A stretch of DNA of 64,000 nucleotides, taken from Herpetosiphon gulosus (GTDB taxonomy: Bacteria; Chloroflexota; Chloroflexia; Chloroflexales; Herpetosiphonaceae). This document shows, in pieces, positions 15,896-24,575 of the stretch (positions are counted from its first letter, which is position 1; each line of letters opens with the position of its first letter). The position numbers and the translations under genes are program-made. Location of the stretch: assembly GCF_039545135.1 (NCBI RefSeq), contig NZ_BAABRU010000007.1, forward strand, positions 124,001-188,000. Direction: 5' to 3'. Below the pieces are notes generated by a model that ran no database searches, was not told the origin of the DNA, and saw nothing but the letters and a program-made list of their open reading frames with translations.

Positions 15896-18034
15896 ATGAA
15901 CGTTGCTGAATTACCACCGCAGTTTGCCCCACTACCCCAACGAATCAACCGACTCTATGAGTTGGCCTATAACCTTTGGTGGAGCTGGCAACCAGAAGCC
16001 CAAGCACTTTACCAAACGATTGATGCAACGTTGTGGGAGCGCACGGGCCATAATCCGGTGAAATTTTTGCGTGAAGTTAGCTTGGCTAGCCTCGAACAAA
16101 AAGCCCTTGATAGCAATTATTTGGCCCAGTATGATCGGGTAACGATCAAATTTGATCAGTATATACGTGATGATCAGACCTGGTTTGCTCGGACTCATCC
16201 TGAGCTTAAAGATCAGACGATTGCCTATTTCTCGGCTGAGTTTGGCATTCACGAGTCGTTGCCAATTTACTCTGGCGGCTTGGGCATTTTGTCGGGCGAC
16301 CATTGTAAAGAAGCTAGCGATATGGGTTTGCCGTTCGTTGGGGTTGGCTTTTTATATCCTCAAGGCTATTTTCGCCAATTTATCAACAGCGAAGGCACGC
16401 AAGAAGCGCTCTACGAACGCTTGAATTTTGCCGAGTTGCCAGCTTTGGTTGTGCGCAACAGCGATGGCAGCGAATTACGGGTGAGCGTCGATTTGCCCGG
16501 GCGCATGGTGTTTGTCAAAGTTTGGCGCTTCCAAGTTGGCCGCATCACCCTGCTGCTAATGGATACCGACGTTGACGAAAATCGCCCTGAAGATCGCGAA
16601 TTGTCAGCCCGCTTGTATGGCGGCGATCAATGGTTGCGGGTTGCGCAAGAAATTATCTTGGGGATTGCAGGCGTGCGGGTTTTACGCGCCCTCAACCTCA
16701 ACCCAACTGTTTGGCACATGAATGAAGGCCACTCAGCATTTTTGGGATTGGAATTGTTGCGCGAACGAGTCCAACGCGGCGAAAACCTTGAGCATGCCGT
16801 CACTGAAGTACGCAAACGCTCAGTATTCACCACCCATACCCCAGTGCCTGCTGGTAACGATGCTTTCCCTCTCGATTTGATCGATCAATTTTTCCACAAC
16901 TACTGGCCACAATTGGGCATCGATCGCGACACCTTTATGAATATTGCTTTGCAGCAACAAAGCTGGGGGCCAACATTTAGCATGACCGTGCTAGCGTTGC
17001 GCTTATCGGAATATCATAACGGCGTGAGCGAATTGCACGGCGCTGTGGCGCGTCAAATGTGGCAATTCCTGTATCCAGGCAAATCAGTTGACGAAGTGCC
17101 AATTGGCCATGTGACCAACGGCGTGCACTCGGATACGTGGCTCGCTCCAGCGATGGCCAATATGTACGATTCAGTGCTTGGGGCTGGTTGGCGCGAACGT
17201 ATGGACGACCCTGCAACATGGGATCGCATCACCACGATGCCCGATGAAGTGCTTTGGGGCGTACACTCAGGTCAAAAGCATGATTTGGCTCGCTTTATTC
17301 GTGAACGGGCTTGGCAACGCCAACGTCGTTTAGGCTATCATCGCGACGATGCAATTAGTGGCGATGTTAACCCCAACGCCTTGTTGATTGGCTTTGCTCG
17401 CCGATTTGCTACCTACAAACGGGCAACCTTGATTTTCCGCGATTTGGATCGGATCAAGCGGATTTTGAACAATCCTGAGCGTCCAGTTCAGATTATTTTC
17501 GCTGGTAAATCACACCCAGCCGACGAGCCGGGCAAGAGCTTTATTCGCGCCGTTTACAACATGGCTCGCGACCCAGAGTTGCGTGGCAAGATCTTCTTTA
17601 TCGAAGAATATGATATTAACGTTGGCCGCCATTTGGTACAAAGTGTTGACGTATGGTTGAACAACCCACGCCGACCATTGGAAGCCTCGGGCACCAGTGG
17701 CGAAAAAGCTGGCATGAACGGTGTACCAAACCTAAGCGTGCTTGACGGTTGGTGGCGCGAAGCCTACAACGGCAAGAATGGTTGGGCAATTGGGCGCGAA
17801 GCTGGCTACGACGACCTTGAACAACAAGATATTGACGATGCTGAATCGTTGTATAGTTTGTTGGAAAACGAAGTTATTCCATCGTTCTATGATCGTGATG
17901 CCAATGGCTTGCCCCACAAGTGGATTGCGACCATGAAAGAATCGATTCGCACGGTTGGCCCACAATTTAGCTTCCGTCGCATGCTTAAAGATTACGTAGC
18001 CCAATACTACGTGCCAGGTATGCAAGCCGAATAA
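15896..18034 (+). CDS. glgP: Alpha-glucan (glycogen/maltodextrin) phosphorylase
   Basis: The enzyme releases glucose-1-phosphate from alpha-1,4-glucans using phosphate and pyridoxal phosphate (GT35). The 712-residue length and start (LPQRINRLYELAYNLWWSWQPEA) mark the short Thermotoga/archaea-like subfamily. Visible landmarks are AYFSAEFGIHESLPIYSGGLGILSGDHCK, VFTTHTPVPAGNDAF, GFARRFATYKRA, and the PLP region EASGTSGEKAGMNGVPNLSVLDGWW. Compared with the common SGTSGxKAxxNG motif nothing essential is missing. GGAG precedes the ATG. The sugar ABC operon and an amylosucrase-like enzyme follow, suggesting a shared alpha-glucan pathway. Confidence 0.96.
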   Translation: MNVAELPPQFAPLPQRINRLYELAYNLWWSWQPEAQALYQTIDATLWERTGHNPVKFLREVSLASLEQKALDSNYLAQYDRVTIKFDQYIRDDQTWFARTHPELKDQTIAYFSAEFGIHESLPIYSGGLGILSGDHCKEASDMGLPFVGVGFLYPQGYFRQFINSEGTQEALYERLNFAELPALVVRNSDGSELRVSVDLPGRMVFVKVWRFQVGRITLLLMDTDVDENRPEDRELSARLYGGDQWLRVAQEIILGIAGVRVLRALNLNPTVWHMNEGHSAFLGLELLRERVQRGENLEHAVTEVRKRSVFTTHTPVPAGNDAFPLDLIDQFFHNYWPQLGIDRDTFMNIALQQQSWGPTFSMTVLALRLSEYHNGVSELHGAVARQMWQFLYPGKSVDEVPIGHVTNGVHSDTWLAPAMANMYDSVLGAGWRERMDDPATWDRITTMPDEVLWGVHSGQKHDLARFIRERAWQRQRRLGYHRDDAISGDVNPNALLIGFARRFATYKRATLIFRDLDRIKRILNNPERPVQIIFAGKSHPADEPGKSFIRAVYNMARDPELRGKIFFIEEYDINVGRHLVQSVDVWLNNPRRPLEASGTSGEKAGMNGVPNLSVLDGWWREAYNGKNGWAIGREAGYDDLEQQDIDDAESLYSLLENEVIPSFYDRDANGLPHKWIATMKESIRTVGPQFSFRRMLKDYVAQYYVPGMQAE

Positions 18035-18051
18035 GCCGCGTTTGTAGCGTG

Positions 18052-18077
18052 AGCCTGTGCTACAGTAAGGCTTTTTT
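18052..18077 (+). terminator. Weak intrinsic terminator after glgP
   Basis: A 5-bp stem AGCCT/AGGCT (18052-18056 with 18068-18072) is followed by six T. A much stronger hairpin follows 30 bases downstream. Confidence 0.5.
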
Positions 18078-18105
18078 GGTTTTTTGACAATGTTTGTCAG
18101 TCAAA

Positions 18106-18157
18106 CAAACGAGCAAGGTTTTGAAAAAGCGCAAAATCTTGCTCGTTTGGCATTTTT
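18106..18157 (+). terminator. Long-stem intrinsic terminator
   Basis: The arm CAAACGAGCAAGGTTTTG pairs with CAAAATCTTGCTCGTTTG (18106-18123 with 18132-18149). This gives an 18-bp stem with a single G-T pair and an 8-base loop, and five T follow at 18153-18157. It is the main transcription stop after glgP. Confidence 0.8.
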
Positions 18158-18203
18158 AGCCCAAAACTTCGTTCGCCTACCGATCTTTGTTATATGCAGA
18201 TGC

Positions 18204-18290
18204 GGCTATTGGCTAAAGGCATCGGCTATCGGAACAATGGTTGGTAGTTCCAATCAATCTCCGATAGCCAAGCGCCGCCAGCCAATAGCC
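18204..18290. repeat. Nested double inverted repeat
   Basis: The outer arms are GGCTATTGGCT (18204-18214) and AGCCAATAGCC (18280-18290). The inner arms are GGCTATCGGA (18224-18233) and TCCGATAGCC (18260-18269). All four arms share a GGCTAT core, so it is built from four related words. It may fold as a long bulged stem. A CTTCGTG repeat copy follows at 18297-18315. Confidence 0.7.
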
Positions 18291-18315
18291 ATGTTTCCTT
18301 CGTGTCCTTCGTGGA

Positions 18316-18759
18316 TCATTCTGCCTTTTCAGCTTGCTATCATTGACTAACCCGCCGTGAGCATGCTAGGCTGAGCAGGTGAATGTTGTGAGTTGATGGA
18401 GGACATACCTCATGAACGATCATGCCCGTCTTGCGGCGTTGGGTGGTTAATAGCCCCACTAGTGCCAACTGGTCAATCCGCTGTAACCACCTCTCGATAC
18501 TGACATAAGTAAAATCACCATGACTAGTAGTAGTGGCTTTGTACCCATAAGCCTAGCTAATTTTGTTGCTGCCTGCCGTGCATGGGGCGCTAGTCCATGT
18601 GGGCTGGTCTTTTGGATCGCTTGCTGGAGGCCACAACAAAAGCACGCCTGCTGCCCTTTTTTACCGACTAAGCGGGCACATCGCCTACGTTGTTGGCTAT
18701 CGTGCGCCCATGGTCATACGTACTCGGTTTATGGAGCCTTTCGTGCTCAAAACTCCCCC
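18316..18759. other. Gene-poor stretch with possible gene remnants
   Basis: No convincing gene is present. On the plus strand GGAGGA is followed 8 bases later by an ATG (18411) opening a frame of only 12 codons (MNDHARLAALGG). On the minus strand a frame without a usable start (about 18342-18555) reads VSIERWLQRIDQLALVGLLTTQRRK-like sequence. This has the feel of a winged-helix DNA-binding segment. Frames of 144 and 66 codons on the plus strand (18520 and 18563) are rich in Cys, Trp and Arg and look random. I read the region as decayed sequence, with low confidence. Confidence 0.35.
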
Positions 18760-18806
18760 TTGACAATGATCTACTTTTGGCGTATCGTAATGGAAACGCT
18801 TCCATT
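18760..18806 (+). promoter_or_regulatory. Promoter P1 with LacI-type operator, sugar operon
   Basis: TTGACA (18760-18765, perfect -35) and TATCGT (18783-18788) are 17 bases apart. Directly behind the -10, AATGGAAACGCTTCCATT (18789-18806) is a palindrome with 7-bp arms and the central ACGC/CG step typical of LacI/GalR-family operators. A repressor bound here would cover the transcription start. Confidence 0.75.
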
Positions 18807-18891
18807 ACTTCAAATACTCAATCAACGCCAGAATGACCAGCGTTGGCCGTCAAGTAGCTGTTATTCCTGTTTAGCGCTAACCCTAAATGCC

Positions 18892-18937
18892 TTCCCAGTG
18901 CGGGATTTTTTTATCATAATGATGGAAACGTTTTCAT
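18892..18937 (+). promoter_or_regulatory. Promoter P2 with second LacI-type operator
   Basis: TTCCCA (18892-18897) and CATAAT (18915-18920) have 17-base spacing. ATGGAAACGTTTTCAT (18922-18937) is a near-perfect palindrome matching the first operator core GGAAACG and lies one base behind the -10. The two operators are 132 bases apart centre to centre. The -35 is weaker than that of P1. Confidence 0.6.
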
Positions 18938-19047
18938 ATAAAATTGACGTATGATATAGGAGGATACCTCGCCGCTGTCAATCTGCCGCATCCACCCAAT
19001 TTCGCTGTTAGCTTGACGTTTGGTTTAATCAATGAGGATACACCATT

Positions 19048-20373
19048 ATGCAACGACCATGGATTCGCTCGTTTACCTTGCTGATCGGCTTAATTTTGGC
19101 GGCATGTGGCGAGGCTGCTACGCCAACCACGCCCCCGACCAACCCAACTACGGCAACTGGCGCTAGCAGTGCGGCTAGTGGCACGGTCACGCTTTGGTTT
19201 CACTCCGGCCAAGGCGCTGAACGCGATGCCTTGAATGCGACGCTCCAAGCATTTGCGGCCAAAAACTCAGCGATCAAAGTTGAAGCCATCGAATTGCCCG
19301 AAGGCGCTTATAACGATCAAGTCAATGCTGCGGCGTTGGCTGGTGAGTTGCCCTGTTTGCTCGATTTTGATGGCCCATTCGTCTATAACTATGCGTGGTC
19401 GGGCTATTTGCAACCATTGGATAGTTTGATTGCTGCCGATGTCAAAGCCGATTTTTTGCCCTCGATCATTCAACAAGGCACCTACAATGGCAAATTGTAT
19501 AGCCTCGGCCAGTTCGATTCGGGCTTAGGCTTCTATGGCAACAAGGAATTGCTGGAAAAAGCTGGGGTGCGCATTCCAACCTTGGCTCAACCATGGACTC
19601 GCGCTGAGCTTGACGAGGCCTTGAGCAAACTTAAAGCCAATGGTTTGGAATATCCACTTGACTTGAAAATGGACTATGGCCGTGGTGAGTGGTTTAGTTA
19701 TGGTTTTTCACCCTTCTTGCAATCATTTGGCGGCGATTTGATCGATCGCTCAAATTATCAAAAAGCCAGTGGTACGTTAAATAGCGCTACTTCAGTTGAA
19801 GCAATGAAGTGGTTCCAAGGCCTCTTCACCAATGGCTATGTTAATCCTAAGCCTGCTGGCAGCACCGATTTTGCTGAGGGTAAAGCGGCCTTGAGTTGGG
19901 TCGGGCACTGGGCCTACCCTGATTATGCCAAGGCGCTTGGCGATAAATTGTTGGTGCTGCCTGCCGCCGATTTGGGCAAGGGTGCAAAAACGGGCATGGG
20001 TTCGTGGAATTGGGGCATTACCAGCAAGTGTGCCAATCCTGCTGCTGCCGCTGAAGTGCTTTCGTTTATCGTTTCGCCCGAAGAAGTGCTGCGCATGAGC
20101 GATGCCAATGGCGCTGTGCCAGCCCGTACCTCAGCAATTGCCAAATCCAAATTGTTTGGTGATGGCGCTCCGTTGAACCTCTATGTACAACAATTGACCA
20201 ATGGCGTTGCTGTGCCTCGCCCAATTACTCCAGCCTACCCAGTCATTACCGCCGCCTTTGCTGAGGCGGTCGATAACATTGTGGCCGGAGCCGATGTGCA
20301 AGCTGAATTGGATAAAGCGGCCAAAAAAATTGATGCCGATATTGAAGATAATCAAGGCTATCCCGTGAAGTAA
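19048..20373 (+). CDS. Sugar ABC transporter substrate-binding lipoprotein (MalE-like)
   Basis: The 441-residue protein opens with a lipoprotein signal (LLIGLILAAC, Cys20), then a Thr/Pro/Ala-rich tether. The family-1 solute-binding fold starts at about residue 45 (GTVTLWFHSGQGAERDALNATLQAFAAKN). The WSGYLQPLD and LYSLGQFDSGLGFYGNKELLEKAG segments are typical of maltose/oligosaccharide binders. It is first in an operon with two permeases. Context with glycogen phosphorylase and amylosucrase suggests alpha-glucosides as ligand, which is inference. Two operator-controlled promoters precede it, and a hairpin separates it from the permease genes. Confidence 0.93.
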   Translation: MQRPWIRSFTLLIGLILAACGEAATPTTPPTNPTTATGASSAASGTVTLWFHSGQGAERDALNATLQAFAAKNSAIKVEAIELPEGAYNDQVNAAALAGELPCLLDFDGPFVYNYAWSGYLQPLDSLIAADVKADFLPSIIQQGTYNGKLYSLGQFDSGLGFYGNKELLEKAGVRIPTLAQPWTRAELDEALSKLKANGLEYPLDLKMDYGRGEWFSYGFSPFLQSFGGDLIDRSNYQKASGTLNSATSVEAMKWFQGLFTNGYVNPKPAGSTDFAEGKAALSWVGHWAYPDYAKALGDKLLVLPAADLGKGAKTGMGSWNWGITSKCANPAAAAEVLSFIVSPEEVLRMSDANGAVPARTSAIAKSKLFGDGAPLNLYVQQLTNGVAVPRPITPAYPVITAAFAEAVDNIVAGADVQAELDKAAKKIDADIEDNQGYPVK

Positions 20374-20385
20374 CTGTTGATTAAC

Positions 20386-20415
20386 CACCAAGCCGTTGGT
20401 TTCAGCGGCTTGGTG
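20386..20415 (+). promoter_or_regulatory. Intercistronic hairpin without T-run
   Basis: CACCAAGCCG and CGGCTTGGTG form a perfect 10-bp stem with a 10-base loop between the binding-protein and permease genes, with no T-tract behind it. Such hairpins commonly protect the 3' end of the binding-protein mRNA so that this cistron is expressed above the permeases. Confidence 0.65.
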
Positions 20416-20435
20416 CTTCACAAGGAGTGTGTCTG

Positions 20436-21380
20436 ATGGCTATTTCAAAATCGCAAACCGCTAGCGCCAAACCCACCACCAGCCGCCCAATGCTTAGTTG
20501 GAAACGCCGCGAACAACGGGTCGCTTGGGCGTTTGTGGCTCCGGCACTGCTGTTGCTGCTAATCTTTTTGATCGCTCCCTTTGGCTTGGCGTTTTATCTC
20601 TCGCTAACCGACCAACGCCTCGTGCCCAACCCCAACTTGCCAACGCGCTTTGTTGGCCTTAAACACTATTTGGCAATGTGGCAAGATGCCACATTTGTAC
20701 GAGCATTGCTGAATAATTTCTTGTTTGTGGCCGTGGTTGTGCCCGTGCAAACCAGTTTTGCCTTGTTTCTGGCAGTTTTAGTCAACCAAAAAATCAAGGC
20801 AATCAACTTTTTTCGCACAATCTACTTTATTCCAGTTGTCACAATTATGGCGATTGTGGCGGTAGTTTGGACGTTTCTCTACAATCCTGATCAGGGCATT
20901 ATCAACAAATTTATTCAGACGATCAGTTTTGGCCAACTTGGCCCCTATCGTTGGCTCGAAGACCCTAAATTAGCGTTTCCCGCGATTATGTTGATGTCGA
21001 TTTGGCAGGGCGTTGGCTTTCAGATGGTGATTTATCTGGCGGGTTTGCAAGAAATTCCTGGCGAATTGTACGAAGCAGCTCAGTTGGATGGAGCCAGTGC
21101 TTGGCAACAGTTTCGCTTTGTCACCCTGCCTCAATTGCGCAATACCTCAATTTTTGTGGTGATCTCAACCACAATTATGGCCTTCAAGCTGTTCGATCAA
21201 GTTGAGATTATGACCAAGGGCGGCCCCAACGATGCCACCGTCACCGCCATGTTGCATATCGTCAACAGCGGGTTTCGCACCCAAAAAGTTGGCTATGCCT
21301 CGGCACTTTCGGTAGTGTTTTTCGTGATTGTGCTGCTGATTTCAATGGGCCAACGAATCTTTACCCGCTCAGAAAGGTAG
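20436..21380 (+). CDS. Sugar ABC transporter permease, MalF type
   Basis: In this 314-residue inner-membrane protein the first helix begins at about residue 29 (AWVFAPALLLLLIFLIAPFGLAFYLSLTDQ) and about six helices follow. The EAA loop that contacts the ATPase is EIPGELYEAAQLDGASAWQQFRFVTLP. ATG 20436 has AAGGAG 9-14 bases upstream; a GTG three codons earlier overlaps that signal. It lacks the large MalF P2 loop of enterobacteria, as usual outside that group. Confidence 0.94.
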   Translation: MAISKSQTASAKPTTSRPMLSWKRREQRVAWAFVAPALLLLLIFLIAPFGLAFYLSLTDQRLVPNPNLPTRFVGLKHYLAMWQDATFVRALLNNFLFVAVVVPVQTSFALFLAVLVNQKIKAINFFRTIYFIPVVTIMAIVAVVWTFLYNPDQGIINKFIQTISFGQLGPYRWLEDPKLAFPAIMLMSIWQGVGFQMVIYLAGLQEIPGELYEAAQLDGASAWQQFRFVTLPQLRNTSIFVVISTTIMAFKLFDQVEIMTKGGPNDATVTAMLHIVNSGFRTQKVGYASALSVVFFVIVLLISMGQRIFTRSER

Positions 21381-21384
21381 GTTA

Positions 21385-22278
21385 ATGATGCAACGTCCTG
21401 CAATTGAACCAACCAAGCGCTGGCAGAAAAGCTCACGCACATTCGGCATCTACCTGCTGATGACGGGAATCGCGATTTTCACCCTGTTTCCCATTGTGTT
21501 TATGTTGGTCACCGCAATTAAAGCCGATGAATCGCAGATTTTGCGCGAAATGAGCACATTTGCGGCGTTTTTGCCAACTGGCGAGCTTTCGTTGCAAAAC
21601 TTTCGCGATGTCTTTGAGCGCGTACCATTTGCCCAATATCTGATCAATTCGGTGATTATTGCCTTGTCGATTGTGATCTGTGGCCTGTTTGTGAATAGCT
21701 TGATCGCCTATGCCTTGGCCCGTATGCAATTTCGCGGTCAAAAATTGCTCTTGGCAATTGTCGTGGCATTGATTATCATTCCATTTCAAGCAGTTGCCGT
21801 GCCCTTGCTGCTGATCGTCAATCAGTTGCCATGGTTTGATGGTCGCATGACCTGGCTTGATAGCTATCATGTGCAGATCATTCCATTTATTGCCGATGCC
21901 TTTTCGATTTTCCTGTTCTACCAGTTTTTCCTGAATATTCCCAAGGATATCGAGGAAGCGGCCTTGGTCGATGGAGCCAGCCGTTTTCGCATGTATTCGC
22001 AGATTATCGTGCCACTTTCACGGCCTGTTTTTGCTACGGTGGCCATTCTGCAATTTCTGACCCACTGGGGCGATTTCTTGTGGCCATTGATGGTGGTGCG
22101 TGATCCAGCGGTGCGACCATTGACGGTTGGTATGCAAGCCTTTTTTGGCCAAATGCCACGCCAATGGGGCGATATTATGGCCTTTGCCACGATGGTAACG
22201 CTACCAGTATTGATTATTTTCCTGCTGTTCCAAAAATGGTTTGTCCAATCGGTGGCCTCATCGGGGGTAAAGGGCTAA
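21385..22278 (+). CDS. Sugar ABC transporter permease, MalG type
   Basis: The 297-residue protein has six predicted membrane helices. The EAA motif is DIEEAALVDGASRFRMYSQIIVPLSRP. It starts 4 bases after the MalF-like gene, so the two are co-translated. No ATPase gene (MalK/MsmX) is in the operon; such importers often use a shared ATPase encoded elsewhere, and this is probably the case here. Confidence 0.94.
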   Translation: MMQRPAIEPTKRWQKSSRTFGIYLLMTGIAIFTLFPIVFMLVTAIKADESQILREMSTFAAFLPTGELSLQNFRDVFERVPFAQYLINSVIIALSIVICGLFVNSLIAYALARMQFRGQKLLLAIVVALIIIPFQAVAVPLLLIVNQLPWFDGRMTWLDSYHVQIIPFIADAFSIFLFYQFFLNIPKDIEEAALVDGASRFRMYSQIIVPLSRPVFATVAILQFLTHWGDFLWPLMVVRDPAVRPLTVGMQAFFGQMPRQWGDIMAFATMVTLPVLIIFLLFQKWFVQSVASSGVKG

Positions 22279-22343
22279 ACATACTGATTGTGTGCCCTCA
22301 TCCACTAGCCCTACGGGCGTAGGTTTTAAAACCCGCCAGCCTG

Positions 22344-22439
22344 CCCTCACCCCCGACCCCTCTCCCACTGCGGCAGGAGAGGGGAGATCCAATCATCCCG
22401 CTCGCCTGCAGGGCGGGCTAGGGGGCTAGGGGGTGAGGG
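22344..22439 (-). repeat. Palindromic CCCTCACCCC element, copy 3 (inverted)
   Basis: This 96-bp unit has the ends CCCTCACCCC and GGGGGTGAGGG. The order of the two inner hairpins (CCTCTCCCACTGCGGCAGGAGAGG first, GCTCGCCTGCAGGGCGGG second) is reversed relative to the other copies. An extra fragment with CCCTCATCCACTAGCCC lies just upstream (about 22295). Confidence 0.8.
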
Positions 22440-22496
22440 CACATCGAGAAACCCAGTATTAGTTAAAAAACCATCGGCAGTATGAGGAGTGTGGTT

Positions 22497-24470
22497 ATGC
22501 AACCACTCACAGTTCAAACAATGCATTTACCAAATCCAACCACGTTCGACGATCTGCTCGATCAACAGATTGCCAATCCGCGTGATCGCGATATTTTTCG
22601 CTTGCGCATGCAGCGCCATTTTGGCGATTGCTTAGAAGCGCTGGGCGCGTTGTATGCGCAGCATCCAGCTTGGACACAGTTGTTGGAGCAATTGCCCGAA
22701 CGTTTGATTACTGCCTATGCCCAACGCCGCGATGCCCTGAAAATTCACGATTTAGCCCGCGAAATTCAGCCCGATTGGTTTGCTGAGGCCAACATGGTTG
22801 GCGGCATTTACTATGTTGATCGCTTGGCGGGCACGTTGCGCGGAGTGATTGAGCATATCCATTATTTGCAGGAATTGGGTTTGACCTATGTACATCTGAT
22901 GCCATTATTGCAGCCGCGCCATGGCCTTAACGATGGCGGTTATGCAGTGCTCGATTATCGCTCGATTGATCAACGGCTTGGCAATGTGGCCGATTTTATC
23001 GAATTAAGCGATTTGCTCCGTGCCAATGGCATTAGCTTATGTATTGATGTGGTGGTAAATCATACTGCCAAAGAGCATGAATGGGCGGTTAAAGCCCGTG
23101 CTGGTGATGCTCAATATTTGGATTATTATCTGAGTTTTGCTGATCGCAGTTTGCCCGATGCCTATGAGCAGCATTTACCTGAAGTGTTTCCTGATTTTGC
23201 GCCTGGCAATTTTACGTGGTATCCCGAGCTTGGCGAGCATGGCCGTTGGGTTTGGACGACCTTCAACGAATTTCAATGGGATTTGAATTATACCAACCCC
23301 ATGGTTTGGCTGGAGATGTTGGATATTTTGCTGTATCTCGCCAATTTGGGCGTTGATGTGTTGCGCTTGGATGCCGTGCCATTTATGTGGAAACGCCTCG
23401 GCACGAATTGCCAAAACCAGCCCGAAGTGCTCGATTTGTTGCAAGCTTGGCGAGCAGCCATGCGGATCGTCTGTCCGGCGACAATTTTCAAGGCCGAGGC
23501 GATTGTTGCGCCCGACGATTTGGTGCAATATTTGGGCTTGGGGCGACGCACAGGCAAGCTGTGCGAAATTGCCTATCATAATTCGCTGATGGTCTTGTTG
23601 TGGAGTGCTTTGGCCTCGCAACGCGCCGATCTGTTCACCCAATCGCTGCTGAATATGCCAGCAACGCCTAGCAACGCCGCGTGGATTACCTATGTGCGCT
23701 GCCACGATGATATTGGCTGGGCCGTGACCGACCACAATGCGGCCTTGGTTGGTGAAGATGGGCCATTGCATCGTCAATTTTTAAGCGCCTGGTATAGCGG
23801 CGAATTCGCTGGGAGTTTTGCGCGGGGCGAGGTGTTTCAATACAATCCGCTCACCAACGATCGCCGAATTAGCGGCATGACTGCCTCGTTGGCTGGGCTA
23901 GAACAAGCCTTGGAGACCGCCGATCCAGCAGCGATTGAATTGGCAATTCGCCGGATCGCTTTGCTGTATGCAGTGATTTTTAGTTTTGGTGGCATTCCAT
24001 TAATCTATATGGGCGATGAATTGGGCATGCTCAATGATCATAGCTACCTGCACGATCCGACTAAAGCCAACGATAACCGCTGGTTGCATCGCCCAGCGAT
24101 GGATTGGTGCTTAGCGGCCCAACGCCATGATCCAAGCACAATTGCTGGGCGCTTATGGCAGGTAGTACGCCATTTGATTCAGGTACGCCAACAGACCCCA
24201 GCCTTGCATAGCGCAGGCCAAACCCTGCCAATCTGGACCCAGCAACGCCATGTTTTAGGGGTGGTTCGAGTTCACCCATTGGGGCGAATTTTAGTTCTTG
24301 GAAACCTTTCCGCAACGCCACAGCGGGTTAGTTTAGCGGTTATCCAACAGGCAAGCTTCGTTGGTCGCTTACAGAATTTGTTGGATGCGGATGCGCTTAC
24401 TATTGATATTCAAAGCCATGAAATTGTACTTGATAGTTACCAATGTTGTTGGCTTAGTACGCAAGCCTAA
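22497..24470 (+). CDS. Amylosucrase-like GH13 alpha-glucan enzyme
   Basis: The 657-residue protein has a helical N-terminal part (about 20-90) typical of amylosucrases, then the (beta/alpha)8 barrel. Barrel landmarks are DVVVNHTA, the nucleophile strand DVLRLDAVPFMWKRLGT, the acid/base KAEAIV and the transition-state Asp in RCHDDIGW. FNEFQWDLNYTNPMV is characteristic of GH13_4. Amylosucrase makes alpha-1,4-glucan from sucrose, while close relatives hydrolyse sucrose; the sequence does not separate these. ATG 22497 is used because GAGGAG lies 8-13 bases upstream, overlapping an alternative ATG at 22482. It closes the sugar-transport cluster. Confidence 0.9.
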   Translation: MQPLTVQTMHLPNPTTFDDLLDQQIANPRDRDIFRLRMQRHFGDCLEALGALYAQHPAWTQLLEQLPERLITAYAQRRDALKIHDLAREIQPDWFAEANMVGGIYYVDRLAGTLRGVIEHIHYLQELGLTYVHLMPLLQPRHGLNDGGYAVLDYRSIDQRLGNVADFIELSDLLRANGISLCIDVVVNHTAKEHEWAVKARAGDAQYLDYYLSFADRSLPDAYEQHLPEVFPDFAPGNFTWYPELGEHGRWVWTTFNEFQWDLNYTNPMVWLEMLDILLYLANLGVDVLRLDAVPFMWKRLGTNCQNQPEVLDLLQAWRAAMRIVCPATIFKAEAIVAPDDLVQYLGLGRRTGKLCEIAYHNSLMVLLWSALASQRADLFTQSLLNMPATPSNAAWITYVRCHDDIGWAVTDHNAALVGEDGPLHRQFLSAWYSGEFAGSFARGEVFQYNPLTNDRRISGMTASLAGLEQALETADPAAIELAIRRIALLYAVIFSFGGIPLIYMGDELGMLNDHSYLHDPTKANDNRWLHRPAMDWCLAAQRHDPSTIAGRLWQVVRHLIQVRQQTPALHSAGQTLPIWTQQRHVLGVVRVHPLGRILVLGNLSATPQRVSLAVIQQASFVGRLQNLLDADALTIDIQSHEIVLDSYQCCWLSTQA

Positions 24471-24507
24471 ACTTTTTCAAATCAAAAGATTAAGCTTCCG
24501 GTAACGA

Positions 24508-24536
24508 TTGCAGTCCTGAATTGGATCAAGTATAGT
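24508..24536 (+). promoter_or_regulatory. Candidate promoter of the secreted beta-propeller gene
   Basis: TTGCAG and TATAGT have exact 17-base spacing, 40 bases before the ATG at 24576, which follows AGAAGGAG. Confidence 0.6.
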
Positions 24537-24575
24537 TGCGCTATCCCTGTTCTTTTTTTCAGAAGGAGCGCAACG

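Noticed and set aside
18084-18350. 88-codon frame
   Set aside because: It runs through a terminator hairpin and the nested inverted repeat; no family features.
18520-18954. 144-codon plus-strand frame before the sugar operon
   Set aside because: Rich in Cys, Trp and Arg, without a domain or ribosome binding site, and it overlaps both promoter-operator units.
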